Origin: Anaerolinea sp.
GTDB taxonomy: Bacteria; Chloroflexota; Anaerolineae; Anaerolineales; Anaerolineaceae
NCBI GenBank assembly: GCA_013824385.1
Contig: PNNU01000052.1
Location: 1 to 12,272 of the forward strand
Length of the DNA stretch: 12,272 bases
Direction of reading: 5' to 3'
Part shown: positions 1 through 6,363 of the stretch, one piece after another
Numbering within the stretch: the stretch's first letter is position 1
Layout: every line of letters begins with the position of its first letter
The notes under the pieces: generated by a model
What the model saw: the letters and a program-made list of their open reading frames with translations, nothing else
Told to the model about the DNA's origin: nothing
Database searches by the model: none
Made by a program: the position numbers and the translations under genes

Positions 1-561
1 ATAGCTCTCAATCAAAGGATTCAATTAGCCTTATTGAGCACTCCAAAAACGCAAAGCGGACCCATGAGTGAGCTTCAAACCCTTGTTCAACAAACCATGA
101 CCAACTTGCGCCGAATGATCCGTGGATTGAGACCAATTTATCTCGAAGACCTGGGCTTAGTTGCTTCATTGGAAATGTTGGTGCGTGAAATGGAACAATC
201 ATCCAACCTCCCAATTAGTTTTATATCCAAAGGTCAGGAGTGCAGACTCGATCCAAAAAGTGAAATGTCGATTTATCGCATGGTACAGGAATCACTGAAC
301 AATGTTATCCATCATGCGAATGCGACCCATGCCTGGGTTGAAATTGAATTCGTAGAAAATCGGCTATTCGTCAAGATTCGTGATGACGGAAAAGGATTTG
401 AAGTTCCCGGAAACGTGGCGGAATTTCCTGAAAAAGGTCACTTTGGACTACTTGGATTATCAGAGCGGGCAGACCTCATTCATGCTGAGTTTGAGATCAA
501 TTCCAAACATGGTGAAGGCACAACGGTTATTATAAAAACAACTGATTCCATTACTGAATAG
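1..561 (+). CDS. Sensor histidine kinase, NarX/DegS type (5' partial)
   Basis: C-terminal part of a HisKA_3/HATPase_c kinase. The frame is open from base 1, so the gene starts upstream of the window, and the H-box with the phosphorylated His lies outside. Seen here: the second dimerisation helix ending in IRGLRPIYLEDLGL (nt ~118-159), the ATP-binding N-box ESLNNVIHHAN (from nt 289), the G1 box DDGKGF (382-399) and the G2 box GLLGLSERA (445-471). It ends in TAG. The Bergerat ATP-binding fold looks complete. By family knowledge, such kinases phosphorylate NarL/LuxR-type regulators. The regulator at 5571-6263 is of the right class, so it is the likely partner, but they are 5 kb apart and the pairing is inference. 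No sensor domain is visible, so the signal is unknown. A TTG at 34 is an internal codon and not the start. Confidence 0.93.
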   Translation: MALNQRIQLALLSTPKTQSGPMSELQTLVQQTMTNLRRMIRGLRPIYLEDLGLVASLEMLVREMEQSSNLPISFISKGQECRLDPKSEMSIYRMVQESLNNVIHHANATHAWVEIEFVENRLFVKIRDDGKGFEVPGNVAEFPEKGHFGLLGLSERADLIHAEFEINSKHGEGTTVIIKTTDSITE

Positions 562-725
562 ATTCATCGCTTTAATACACCTCTTTTTTTGTTAAAGATA
601 GGCATAAATACTCATCAAGATTCCAGCAACTTGGCGCTGTAATTCTCTTTTGATTCGCCGTATACTGGCATTGTAAGTAAACAACAACTCAATCAGGTTT
701 TAGAATTTTCTAAAGGAGTAATAAT

Positions 726-893
726 ATGGCAAAAGATCCAGTATGCGGTATGGATGTTGATCCCAAGACAGCCACTGAAAAGTCAGAGTACCAGGGAAAA
801 ACCTATTACTTTTGTTCTGCGGGCTGCAAAAAATCTTTTGACAAAGATCCTCAGAAATATATGGGTAAAACAGAAGCCAGTCATAAACATTAA
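726..893 (+). CDS. Stand-alone YHS-domain metal-binding protein (55 aa)
   Basis: A 55-residue protein with a strong Shine-Dalgarno (AAAGGAG, 712-718, 7 nt before ATG). It starts MAKDPVCGMDVDP and has YYFCSAGC and FDKDPQKY, which is the YHS pattern: Cys7 in the VCGM turn, Cys30 and Cys34 in FCSxxC. It ends in a short His/Lys tail. It closely resembles the N-terminus of the CopA ATPase at 6441: by my ungapped count 24 of the first 50 residues are identical. YHS domains are found alone or fused to copper and other heavy-metal ATPases and are thought to bind metal. A role as a soluble cytoplasmic copper-binding protein or chaperone is inferred. It heads a cluster with lgt and a methyltransferase, with a hairpin between it and lgt. 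Confidence 0.92.
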   Translation: MAKDPVCGMDVDPKTATEKSEYQGKTYYFCSAGCKKSFDKDPQKYMGKTEASHKH

Positions 894-916
894 TTTTAAT
901 TACATCCCTCCCTGGA

Positions 917-946
917 TTCCCCGTTAGCAGTTTTGCCAACGGGGAA
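917..946 (+). terminator. Strong hairpin between the YHS gene and lgt
   Basis: Perfect 9-bp stem TTCCCCGTT (917-925) / AACGGGGAA (938-946) with a 12-nt loop. It begins 23 nt after the YHS stop and ends 17 nt before the lgt start. No T-tract follows on either strand, so it is not a textbook intrinsic terminator. It could be a partial terminator, an mRNA-stabilising 3' structure for the short YHS message, or a processing point that makes YHS more abundant than Lgt. The choice among these is inference. Confidence 0.6.
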
Positions 947-963
947 ACACTTAAAAAGGAATC

Positions 964-1746
964 ATGATTACTATTTCGATTGATCCAATTATTTTTACTA
1001 TTGGTCACATTCATTTGCGTTGGTACAGCTTGATAGTGATCTCAGCAATTCTTATCGGCGTTTGGCTGGCATTAAAAGAAGCAGAACGAAAAGGGTTTAA
1101 TAAAGACAAAATTACCGATAGTCTTATATGGATTATCATAGCTGGGATTATAGGTGCCCGCATATTCCATGTCATAGATCACTGGCCTGATGAATTCGCT
1201 GCAAATCCACTCAGAGCCTTCAATATTTGGGAAGGTGGTCTTGCAATCTGGGGCGGGGTAATTGGTGGCATGATTGCCGCTGCCATTCTTGCCCGTATTC
1301 AACACTGGAATTTGCCACGCTTACTTGATGCGTTCGTCCCGGCTCTGGTTTTAGCTCAGGCGATTGGTCGGGTTGCTTGTATTATCACAGGGGATGCGGT
1401 CGGCAAACCCACCAACGGACCTTTTGGATTCGCTTATACAAACCCAAATGCCATGGTCCCTCAATTGGGTGTTTACTACACTCCCACACCCGTCTTTGAA
1501 ATAGTGATGAACCTGGCCATTTTTGTTCTGTTGTGGAAACTTCGCAAGAAAAATTTGTCTGACGGCATGCTCACTCTAATTTATTTATCCCTATATTCCT
1601 TACTGCGCTTTTTCGTGGCATTTACAAGTTCTTATAAGATCATTGCACTGGGGTTGAATCAGGCACAGATTGTAAGTGTTTTGGTGTTTGCCATAAGTAT
1701 GCCATTAATAGCCATCCTGACTCTAAAAAAAAGCAGCAGGTTGTGA
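964..1746 (+). CDS. lgt: Prolipoprotein diacylglyceryl transferase (Lgt) paralogue
   Basis: Integral membrane enzyme of 260 aa, near the usual Lgt length, with about seven hydrophobic segments. The family enzyme moves diacylglycerol from phosphatidylglycerol to the lipobox Cys of prelipoproteins. Lgt landmarks in order: IDPIIFTIGHIHLRWY at the N-terminus, GARIFHVI (64-71), WEGGLAIWGGVIGG (89-102), AQAIGRVACIITGDAVGKPT (131-150), TPVFEIVMNL (175-184) and YSLLRFFVAF (211-220). Arg136 and Arg215 match the two Arg residues known as essential in E. coli Lgt (R143, R239). Odd points: Cys139 stands where E. coli has Asn146 (a change seen in other lineages), and Ala219/Ser222 stand where E. coli has Glu243/Arg246. 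The start has AAAAAGGA (953-960) close upstream. Two lipoprotein genes lie downstream (3178, 4266), so a dedicated or duplicate Lgt for this cluster is plausible. Confidence 0.92.
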   Translation: MITISIDPIIFTIGHIHLRWYSLIVISAILIGVWLALKEAERKGFNKDKITDSLIWIIIAGIIGARIFHVIDHWPDEFAANPLRAFNIWEGGLAIWGGVIGGMIAAAILARIQHWNLPRLLDAFVPALVLAQAIGRVACIITGDAVGKPTNGPFGFAYTNPNAMVPQLGVYYTPTPVFEIVMNLAIFVLLWKLRKKNLSDGMLTLIYLSLYSLLRFFVAFTSSYKIIALGLNQAQIVSVLVFAISMPLIAILTLKKSSRL

Positions 1747-1779
1747 AAGTCCATTAGAGATCCAATAAGGTAAACCAAA

Positions 1780-2424
1780 ATGACGAAAAATGAAAAATAT
1801 ATCCCAGCATTAAATCAGAACTGGTTAACCCCACTTTACGACCCAGTGCTCAAGTGGGGCATGCGCGAAGAGACCTTCAAACGTTACTTGATTGAAAACG
1901 CCCATTTGGAACCAGGTCAAAAAGTGTTGGATCTGGGATGTGGAACAGGCACATTGACTGTTCAGATGAAACAATTCTTGCCACTCATTGATTTGACCGG
2001 CCTGGATGGAGATCAACAGGTTTTATCCATCGCAAAAGGAAAAGCTGAGGTCGCTGGAGTGGATATTAAATGGAAACATGGGTTGGCTTTTGATCTGCCT
2101 TTTGAAAGGGCATCATTTGACCGGGTTATATCCAGCTTAATGATCCACCATTTGACGGCACCGAATAAAAGAAAAGCATTTCAAGAAGTCTTTCGTGTGT
2201 TGAAACCCGGAGGTGAGTTTCATCTCATGGATTTTGGAAAACCCACAAGTCTTGTAATGCGTCTCGTTGCCATTCCAATCTCTCATATGGAAGAAGCCGG
2301 GGATAATATCCGAGGATTTTTGCCTGGCATGCTTCATCAAGCTGGTTTTTCAACAACTATAGAAACAAGACATTTTAAAACAATTTTTGGCGAACTTATT
2401 CATTATCAATCCACAAATTTCTAA
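1780..2424 (+). CDS. Class I SAM-dependent methyltransferase
   Basis: A 214-aa soluble protein of the Methyltransf_11/25 type. SAM-binding motif I is VLDLGCGTGTL (49-59), followed by the acidic loop LTGLDGD (72-78), motif FDRVISSLMIHHL (113-125) and the post-motif VLKPGGEFHLMDFG (140-153), much like UbiE-type enzymes. The substrate cannot be told from sequence. No arsenite-methylase Cys set is seen. The start ATG at 1780 has AAGG 9 nt upstream. The gene follows lgt by 33 nt and is closed by the terminator at 2472-2516, so it is probably the last gene of the YHS-lgt-methyltransferase unit. Its place in a copper cluster suggests a link to metal stress or to a lipid or small-molecule substrate, but that is inference. 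Confidence 0.9.
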   Translation: MTKNEKYIPALNQNWLTPLYDPVLKWGMREETFKRYLIENAHLEPGQKVLDLGCGTGTLTVQMKQFLPLIDLTGLDGDQQVLSIAKGKAEVAGVDIKWKHGLAFDLPFERASFDRVISSLMIHHLTAPNKRKAFQEVFRVLKPGGEFHLMDFGKPTSLVMRLVAIPISHMEEAGDNIRGFLPGMLHQAGFSTTIETRHFKTIFGELIHYQSTNF

Positions 2425-2471
2425 CTTTAATTTTGTCATCACACTTCTTACAATAGGCAAAAAGGCTTATA

Positions 2472-2516
2472 GGCATCCCCGCAATATTACACTGGTTGGG
2501 GATGTCTCTTTTTTTT
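2472..2516 (+). terminator. Rho-independent terminator after the methyltransferase
   Basis: Stem GGCATCCCC (2472-2480) / GGGGATGTC (2498-2506), nine pairs with one G-U, with a 17-nt loop. It is followed directly by a T-rich run TCTTTTTTTT (2507-2516). It sits 48 nt after the methyltransferase stop and 23 nt before the next start codon. It is the best terminator in the window. Confidence 0.87.
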
Positions 2517-2538
2517 ATACTAACTCTGGAGATTGTTT

Positions 2539-2895
2539 ATGAATGCTTCGAACCGATTATTATTCGTTCTTCAGAAAGATTGTGCCAGTGCAGAACTGGA
2601 AATATCTGAGGTCTTGAGATCTGAAGGATATTTGGTTTTAAAATCTTTTGATTTGCATTCTGCCATAAATGGTCACAAAAATTCTTTCTCTTGTAACTGC
2701 CAGATGGTGGTATTAATGATTTATCCTCTGAAAGCGTCGTCAACCACCCTGATATTGGATGGTGATGAATATGAGACAGCCGTTTTTCTGATCAACGATT
2801 TTGGTAATCAGGTGGATTCCAAAGCCATTGGAATATTAACCCACCAAATCCCAGGAACTTTATTGGCAAATAATCCACTTACCCTCATCACCTAA
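2539..2895 (+). CDS. Unrecognised small protein with C-x-C motif (118 aa)
   Basis: I do not recognise this family. The ATG at 2539 is chosen because GGAG (2528-2531) lies 7 nt upstream. An in-frame TTG at 2533 is too close to that site. The protein is soluble, with no signal peptide or membrane segment. It starts with a beta-alpha pattern (NRLLFVLQKDCASAELEISE), then SFDLHSA (36-42), then SCNCQMVVLMIYP (51-63), followed by strand-rich sequence. Cys15, Cys52 and Cys54 are the only cysteines, and the Cys-Asn-Cys just before a beta strand could bind metal. The alternation of strands and helices could fit a small ferredoxin-like fold. Coming right after a terminator, it must have its own promoter or rely on read-through. 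Copper-cluster context hints at metal binding or sensing, but no function is assigned. Confidence 0.8.
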   Translation: MNASNRLLFVLQKDCASAELEISEVLRSEGYLVLKSFDLHSAINGHKNSFSCNCQMVVLMIYPLKASSTTLILDGDEYETAVFLINDFGNQVDSKAIGILTHQIPGTLLANNPLTLIT

Positions 2896-3177
2896 ACATA
2901 AGTATTCTTTGTGCCTGAATATCGTACTGTTGGGAATGCTGAAATAATTACAAAAACCAAACCGCTTGTATTGATAAAACCAATAGAAGCTGTTGAGGAC
3001 CTTACTTAATGGATTAGGTAAAGTGAAAATATAATCACCCCCAATATGAAGTATGTCTACTATTAAGGTGATAATAGGCATAATAGCTCATTTATTACTA
3101 AGCATTAATGCTCTTTTTTATGTTTTGGTAATTATCTATTCTTAGTAAAGGGTATTTAATTTTACGGAGGTTTCACT
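2896..3177. other. AT-rich intergenic stretch before the multicopper oxidase
   Basis: No convincing gene on either strand. It holds an imperfect dyad at 2964-2990 (GCTT-g-TATTG, 7-nt loop, CAATA-g-AAGC). It also holds a spaced inverted repeat, ATCACC (3034-3039) with GGTGAT (3067-3072), and the 12-bp palindrome AGCATTAATGCT (3101-3112) followed by a T-run (3114-3119), which could act as a weak terminator. The promoter of the oxidase operon should be here, but I could not pick a -35/-10 pair with normal spacing. No CsoR-, CueR- or CopY-like operator was recognised. Confidence 0.5.
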
Positions 3178-4251
3178 TTGAAAAGATTTAGTTGGTTATT
3201 TTCAATAACATTATTAGTATTGTTTGTTTTAGCAGCTTGTTCACCTGGTATTTCACCTCAATATACTCCAAGTGCGGTCGCCGAGGATGGGGTGGTTGCA
3301 ACAGCAACCCCAGGTGTCATGTCGTCCTCTCCGGGCAGTTCACACATGATGCAACCGATCGGCGGCGAGAACATTCAAAAGGCAATAGAAACCAACGGTG
3401 GTCAACTTCTCGATTATTACATGGACGACGAAATAAAAGTTTTTAACTTGATCACAAAACCAATCATTTGGCCAATCACCAAAGAGGTTTCAGTAACTGC
3501 TTGGACTTACAATGGTACCGTTCCAGGTCCTATGATTCGGGTGACAGAAGGAGACGTTGTTCGAATTATTATAAAAAATGAGTTACCGGAACCTACCACA
3601 ATACATTGGCATGGAATTGCCGTGCCCAATGCGATGGATGGGATACCAGATGTTACTCAAAAGCCAATTCAACCTGGTGAATCCTTTGTTTATGAGTTTG
3701 TGGCAAAACCTGCAGGCTCATATATGTACCATTCACATTATGAAGGTGATATTCAAGTTTCTGCAGGGTTGTACGCTCCATTTATTATCGACCCCAAAGA
3801 ACCTGAAACACATAAGCCTGATGTAGATGTAACCCTCATGATTTCCGAATGGTTATTCAAAAACGGAAAAACCTTTGCTTCCATGCCAATGGCAGGGATG
3901 GAACCCAATTATTTCACCTTTAATGGCAAGGCATTTCCTGACACGGAAGTGATAAATGTAAAGAAAGGACAACTGGTTCGCTTGCGCTTGATGGGGATTG
4001 GACAGTTTGTTCATCCCATTCACTTACATGGCGTCCCATTCAAAATTGTTGCGACCGATGGACATCCGGTTCCTGAGGCGGCTCAATTAACCAAGGATAC
4101 GGTTTTGGTCTCTCCTGGAGAACGATACGATATCGAATTTATTGCCACTGAAACAGGGCAATGGATGTTACATTGCCACATTCTTCACCATACAACCAAT
4201 GATAATGTCGAACCAGGTGGTTTGATGTTAATGATTAATGTTACAGATTAA
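3178..4251 (+). CDS. Lipoprotein two-domain multicopper oxidase
   Basis: A secreted, lipid-anchored copper enzyme of 357 aa. The start is TTG with GGAGG (3166-3170) 7 nt upstream. A Lys/Arg N-terminus and hydrophobic core lead to lipobox LAAC (Cys21), then a Thr/Ser/Pro/Met linker containing SSHMM. Domain 1 (about 85-205) carries HWH (143-145) and HSH (185-187). Domain 2 (about 215-357) carries HPIHLH (279-284) and HCHILHH (332-338) with a Met-rich GGLMLM. These are the His sets for the trinuclear centre. The blue type 1 Cys (Cys333) occurs only in domain 2, while domain 1 has Ser186 at the matching place, so this is a type B-like two-domain oxidase, a class that works as a trimer. Likely role: oxidising Cu+ to Cu2+ outside the membrane, with oxygen as acceptor. 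The substrate is inferred, and a laccase-like or nitrite-reductase-like activity is an alternative. The next lipoprotein gene follows by 14 nt. Confidence 0.93.
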   Translation: MKRFSWLFSITLLVLFVLAACSPGISPQYTPSAVAEDGVVATATPGVMSSSPGSSHMMQPIGGENIQKAIETNGGQLLDYYMDDEIKVFNLITKPIIWPITKEVSVTAWTYNGTVPGPMIRVTEGDVVRIIIKNELPEPTTIHWHGIAVPNAMDGIPDVTQKPIQPGESFVYEFVAKPAGSYMYHSHYEGDIQVSAGLYAPFIIDPKEPETHKPDVDVTLMISEWLFKNGKTFASMPMAGMEPNYFTFNGKAFPDTEVINVKKGQLVRLRLMGIGQFVHPIHLHGVPFKIVATDGHPVPEAAQLTKDTVLVSPGERYDIEFIATETGQWMLHCHILHHTTNDNVEPGGLMLMINVTD

Positions 4252-4265
4252 AAGAGGAGAAAATA

Positions 4266-4658
4266 ATGATTACACTTCGAAAATGTATTACTACGATTTT
4301 AATTTTATCAGTCCTAATAACTGCTTGCAGCAAAGCAACAACACCGCAACAACTTCCATCTGAAACAGTAAATATCACCCTTAATACAGACCCAAGAACA
4401 CCTGTTGTTGGAAATAACGAGCTAATTTTTGACATTCAGGATGCAAACGGTCAACCCTTATTGGGTGCAAAAGTAGAGATCAGCGCAGATCATACGGATA
4501 TGTCTGGAATGATAATGAATGGCTTGGCTACTGAACAAGAGAAAGGTAAATATGCCATCACTGCTGATTTTAGTATGTCAGGAACATGGAAGATTACGGT
4601 TACTGTCCAGAAAGACAATTTGGATTTTAAGAAAGAATTCCAAATGACAATTCCATAA
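4266..4658 (+). CDS. YtkA/FixH-like lipoprotein
   Basis: A 130-aa lipoprotein: signal peptide with lipobox LITAC (Cys21), then one beta-sandwich domain. The pattern DIQDANGQPLLGAKVEI (56-72), a Met-rich loop with His76, Met79, Met82 and Met84, then KGKYAITADFSMSGTWKITV (93-112) fits the YtkA/FixH-type domain, which is often found next to copper oxidases, CopA and cytochrome oxidase assembly genes. The His/Met cluster could bind Cu+ outside the cell, but this is inferred. Strong Shine-Dalgarno AGGAG (4255-4259) 6 nt before ATG. Only 14 nt separate it from the oxidase stop, so both should be co-transcribed and act in the same compartment. Confidence 0.85.
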   Translation: MITLRKCITTILILSVLITACSKATTPQQLPSETVNITLNTDPRTPVVGNNELIFDIQDANGQPLLGAKVEISADHTDMSGMIMNGLATEQEKGKYAITADFSMSGTWKITVTVQKDNLDFKKEFQMTIP

Positions 4659-4681
4659 TCTTATTCAATTAACTGAATTTA

Positions 4682-4710
4682 GCCGGCATATTCAATCTGA
4701 ATATGCCGGC
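4682..4710 (+). terminator. Perfect 13-bp hairpin before the DUF2085 gene
   Basis: GCCGGCATATTCA (4682-4694) pairs perfectly with 4698-4710 around a 3-nt loop (ATC). It starts 23 nt after the YtkA-like stop and ends 17 nt before the leader-peptide ATG at 4728. No T-tract follows on either strand. It could be a terminator lacking U-run, an mRNA 3' stabiliser for the two lipoprotein genes, or part of a switch with the leader peptide. Confidence 0.65.
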
Positions 4711-4727
4711 AACTGGAGTAGTCAAGT

Positions 4728-4763
4728 ATGACTTTATTCGACAGAACACAAATACTTTTATGA
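4728..4763 (+). CDS. Possible 11-residue leader peptide coupled to the DUF2085 gene
   Basis: Short ORF MTLFDRTQILL with GGAG (4715-4718) 9 nt before its ATG. Its TGA (4761-4763) overlaps the ATG at 4760 of the DUF2085 gene in an ATGA arrangement, typical of translational coupling. The DUF2085 ATG itself has no Shine-Dalgarno, so ribosomes ending this peptide may be what start it. The alternative is that this is chance and the membrane protein starts elsewhere. No run of regulatory codons is seen. Confidence 0.45.
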   Translation: MTLFDRTQILL

Positions 4764-5578
4764 GAAAATTTGATCAAATAGCCCTCTTTTTAACCCGACA
4801 TTGGGTCGTAGTAGTCAGTTGTTTGTTGGGATTGTTTGTGCTGACTCCATTTCTAGCACCCCTTTTTATGGCCATTGGGTGGGTATTCCCAGCGAAAGCT
4901 ATCTATTGGATCTATTCTTTTCTCTGCCATCAATTGCCAGAGCGTTCCTATTTTTTATTTGGACCCAAGATATCTTATTCTCTTTTAGAAATTCAATCTG
5001 CCTGGCAAAACACAACAGACGCGGTCATCCTGCGACAGTTTATTGGTAATCCTCAAATGGGGTGGAAGATGGCCTGGTCTGATCGTATGTTCTCCATGTT
5101 TACCAGCATTTGGGTGTTTGGAATTTTATGGGGAGTTTTCAAGAAGAAAATCCAAAAACTATCATGGTGGATGGCTTTCTTGTTCATTCTGCCGATGGCG
5201 ATTGATGGCACAACGCATCTGATCAGTGATTTCGCGGGAATTGGGCAGGGTTTCAGGGATTCAAATACGTGGCTGGCTATATTGACCAACCATACTCTCC
5301 CATCTGCTTTTTATGCCGGAGATGCCTGGGGATCATTCAATGCTTGGATGCGACTGATCTCTGGAATCTTATTTGGTTTGGGTAGTGTCTCGTTTGGGTT
5401 CCCTTTATTACAAGAATGGATGTCGAACTCGGTGAAGGTTATCGATGACAAATATGAGTACCGTAAATTACTCGCGAGAGAAAATGAACGATTGTTGGGT
5501 TTACGGTTGGCAGGTATTCAAGAACAAGTAAATGATGTATCCAAAAAGACAAATTTCGGAGAAAAACGACATGAATGA
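4760..5578 (+). CDS. DUF2085 family membrane protein
   Basis: A membrane protein of 272 aa from ATG 4760. An in-frame ATG at 4703 lies inside a perfect hairpin and gives a polar N-terminal extension, so I reject it. Hydrophobic segments are at about 15-43, 110-128, 134-152 and 198-218. The DUF2085 mark is CHQLPERSYFLFG (56-68), followed by IGNPQMGWKMAWSDRMFSM (95-113) and LPMAIDGTTHL (144-154), all typical of Chloroflexota members as I know them. The family function is unknown. The conserved Cys56-His57 pair, Arg, Asp and His residues near membrane faces could bind a metal or cofactor, which is inference. The C-terminal tail (about 230-272) is charged and helix-like (ENERLLGLRLAGIQEQ), perhaps a cytoplasmic contact for the response regulator whose gene overlaps this one by 8 nt. 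Confidence 0.87.
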   Translation: MRKFDQIALFLTRHWVVVVSCLLGLFVLTPFLAPLFMAIGWVFPAKAIYWIYSFLCHQLPERSYFLFGPKISYSLLEIQSAWQNTTDAVILRQFIGNPQMGWKMAWSDRMFSMFTSIWVFGILWGVFKKKIQKLSWWMAFLFILPMAIDGTTHLISDFAGIGQGFRDSNTWLAILTNHTLPSAFYAGDAWGSFNAWMRLISGILFGLGSVSFGFPLLQEWMSNSVKVIDDKYEYRKLLARENERLLGLRLAGIQEQVNDVSKKTNFGEKRHE

Positions 5579-6263
5579 TTCCAAACCCATGATACGGGTA
5601 ATTCTGGCTGATGATCATGCCGTAGTTCGTGCAGGGATACGACAATTTTTAGAACAGGCAGGTGATATTCAGGTCATCGGTGAAGCGTCTGATGGGGAAC
5701 AGGCGGTGAAGATGATAGAACAATTAAGTCCTGATATTGCCGTGTTGGATATTCAAATGCCAAAAGCCACAGGGATCGAAGTGACACGTGAAATTCGGGC
5801 AAAACGATTACCAATTGGGGTACTCATTCTCACTTCATACGATGATGATCCCTATATCACCGCGGTACTCAAAACGGGTGCTAATGGGTATGTGCTTAAA
5901 ACAGCTTCACCCGAAGAGATCATTAACGTAGTTAGAGATGTGCATCAAGGTAAATCCGTTTTGGATTCAATGATTCTACCCAAGGTTTTCGCCCAGTTAT
6001 CTCATCCAAATCAAACCCCAATTTTTGATTCATTATCTGATCGCGAAAATGAAATTCTACTGCTTGTGGCGAAAGGGTTAACAAATAAAGCAGTCGGTAG
6101 CAACCTAAAAATCAGTGACCGTACAGTACAAGGGCATATCGCCCGAATCTTTGAAAAACTGCAAGTGTGCAGCCGAACGGAAGCTGTGATGATGGGAATC
6201 TCATTAGGCCTGATCCAACTTCCAGAAGAACCTAAGGAAGAACTCATTATTTTTAATAATTGA
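5571..6263 (+). CDS. NarL/LuxR-type response regulator
   Basis: A 230-aa transcription regulator. The receiver domain (7-125) has acidic pair Asp14/Asp15, phospho-acceptor Asp60 in VLDIQMP, Thr88 in LTS and Lys110. The C-terminal LuxR/GerE helix-turn-helix (about 155-212) has LSDRENEILLLVAKGLTNKA, ISDRTVQGHIARIFEKL and SRTEAV. All switch residues are present. ATG 5571 is chosen because GGAG (5558-5561) lies 9 nt upstream. The frame runs open to 5532, but that would overlap far into the previous gene without a better site. It overlaps the end of DUF2085 by 8 nt, so the two are translationally coupled. The likely kinase is the NarX/DegS-type fragment at 1-561. It may control copA just downstream or the oxidase operon, but this is inferred. 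Confidence 0.94.
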   Translation: MNDSKPMIRVILADDHAVVRAGIRQFLEQAGDIQVIGEASDGEQAVKMIEQLSPDIAVLDIQMPKATGIEVTREIRAKRLPIGVLILTSYDDDPYITAVLKTGANGYVLKTASPEEIINVVRDVHQGKSVLDSMILPKVFAQLSHPNQTPIFDSLSDRENEILLLVAKGLTNKAVGSNLKISDRTVQGHIARIFEKLQVCSRTEAVMMGISLGLIQLPEEPKEELIIFNN

Positions 6264-6313
6264 TTGTGATCACTTATATCCCTTGAATTTTCTAACCTCA
6301 AAAATCAGAATGG

Positions 6314-6346
6314 GCATATTTGCCTATTTTTCAATAGGATATATGC
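6314..6346 (+). terminator. Two-part hairpin after the response regulator
   Basis: Outer stem GCATAT (6314-6319) / ATATGC (6341-6346), a small internal loop, and inner stem CCTATT (6323-6328) / AATAGG (6333-6338) with a 4-nt loop. A short T-rich stretch (TTATTT) follows. It lies 50 nt after the regulator stop and upstream of the copA promoter region, so it is probably a weak terminator separating the two units. An operator role is possible. Confidence 0.5.
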
Positions 6347-6363
6347 TTATTTAACGCCATGCT

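Noticed and set aside
570..597. CTTTAA/TTAAAG stem around a T7 run after the kinase gene
   Set aside because: The T-run lies in the loop rather than after the stem, so it does not look like an intrinsic terminator.
638..666. Promoter for the YHS gene with TATACT (661-666)
   Set aside because: The matching -35 (TGTAAT) is poor and there is no extended -10, so the site is too weak to list.
700..1014. Open frame on the - strand across the YHS gene
   Set aside because: It overlaps the well-supported YHS gene, hairpin and lgt start, and has no recognisable domain.
2860..3081. 73-codon - strand frame in the gap before the oxidase
   Set aside because: Overlaps the end of the 118-aa gene, has odd composition and no ribosome site, and is probably chance in AT-rich DNA.
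4703..4759. ATG 4703 as start of the DUF2085 gene
   Set aside because: It lies inside the right arm of a perfect hairpin, has no free ribosome site, and adds a polar 19-residue extension not expected for this family.
5532..5570. Longer N-terminus for the response regulator
   Set aside because: No ribosome site there, and receiver domains begin near MIRVILADDH. ATG 5571 with GGAG fits better.
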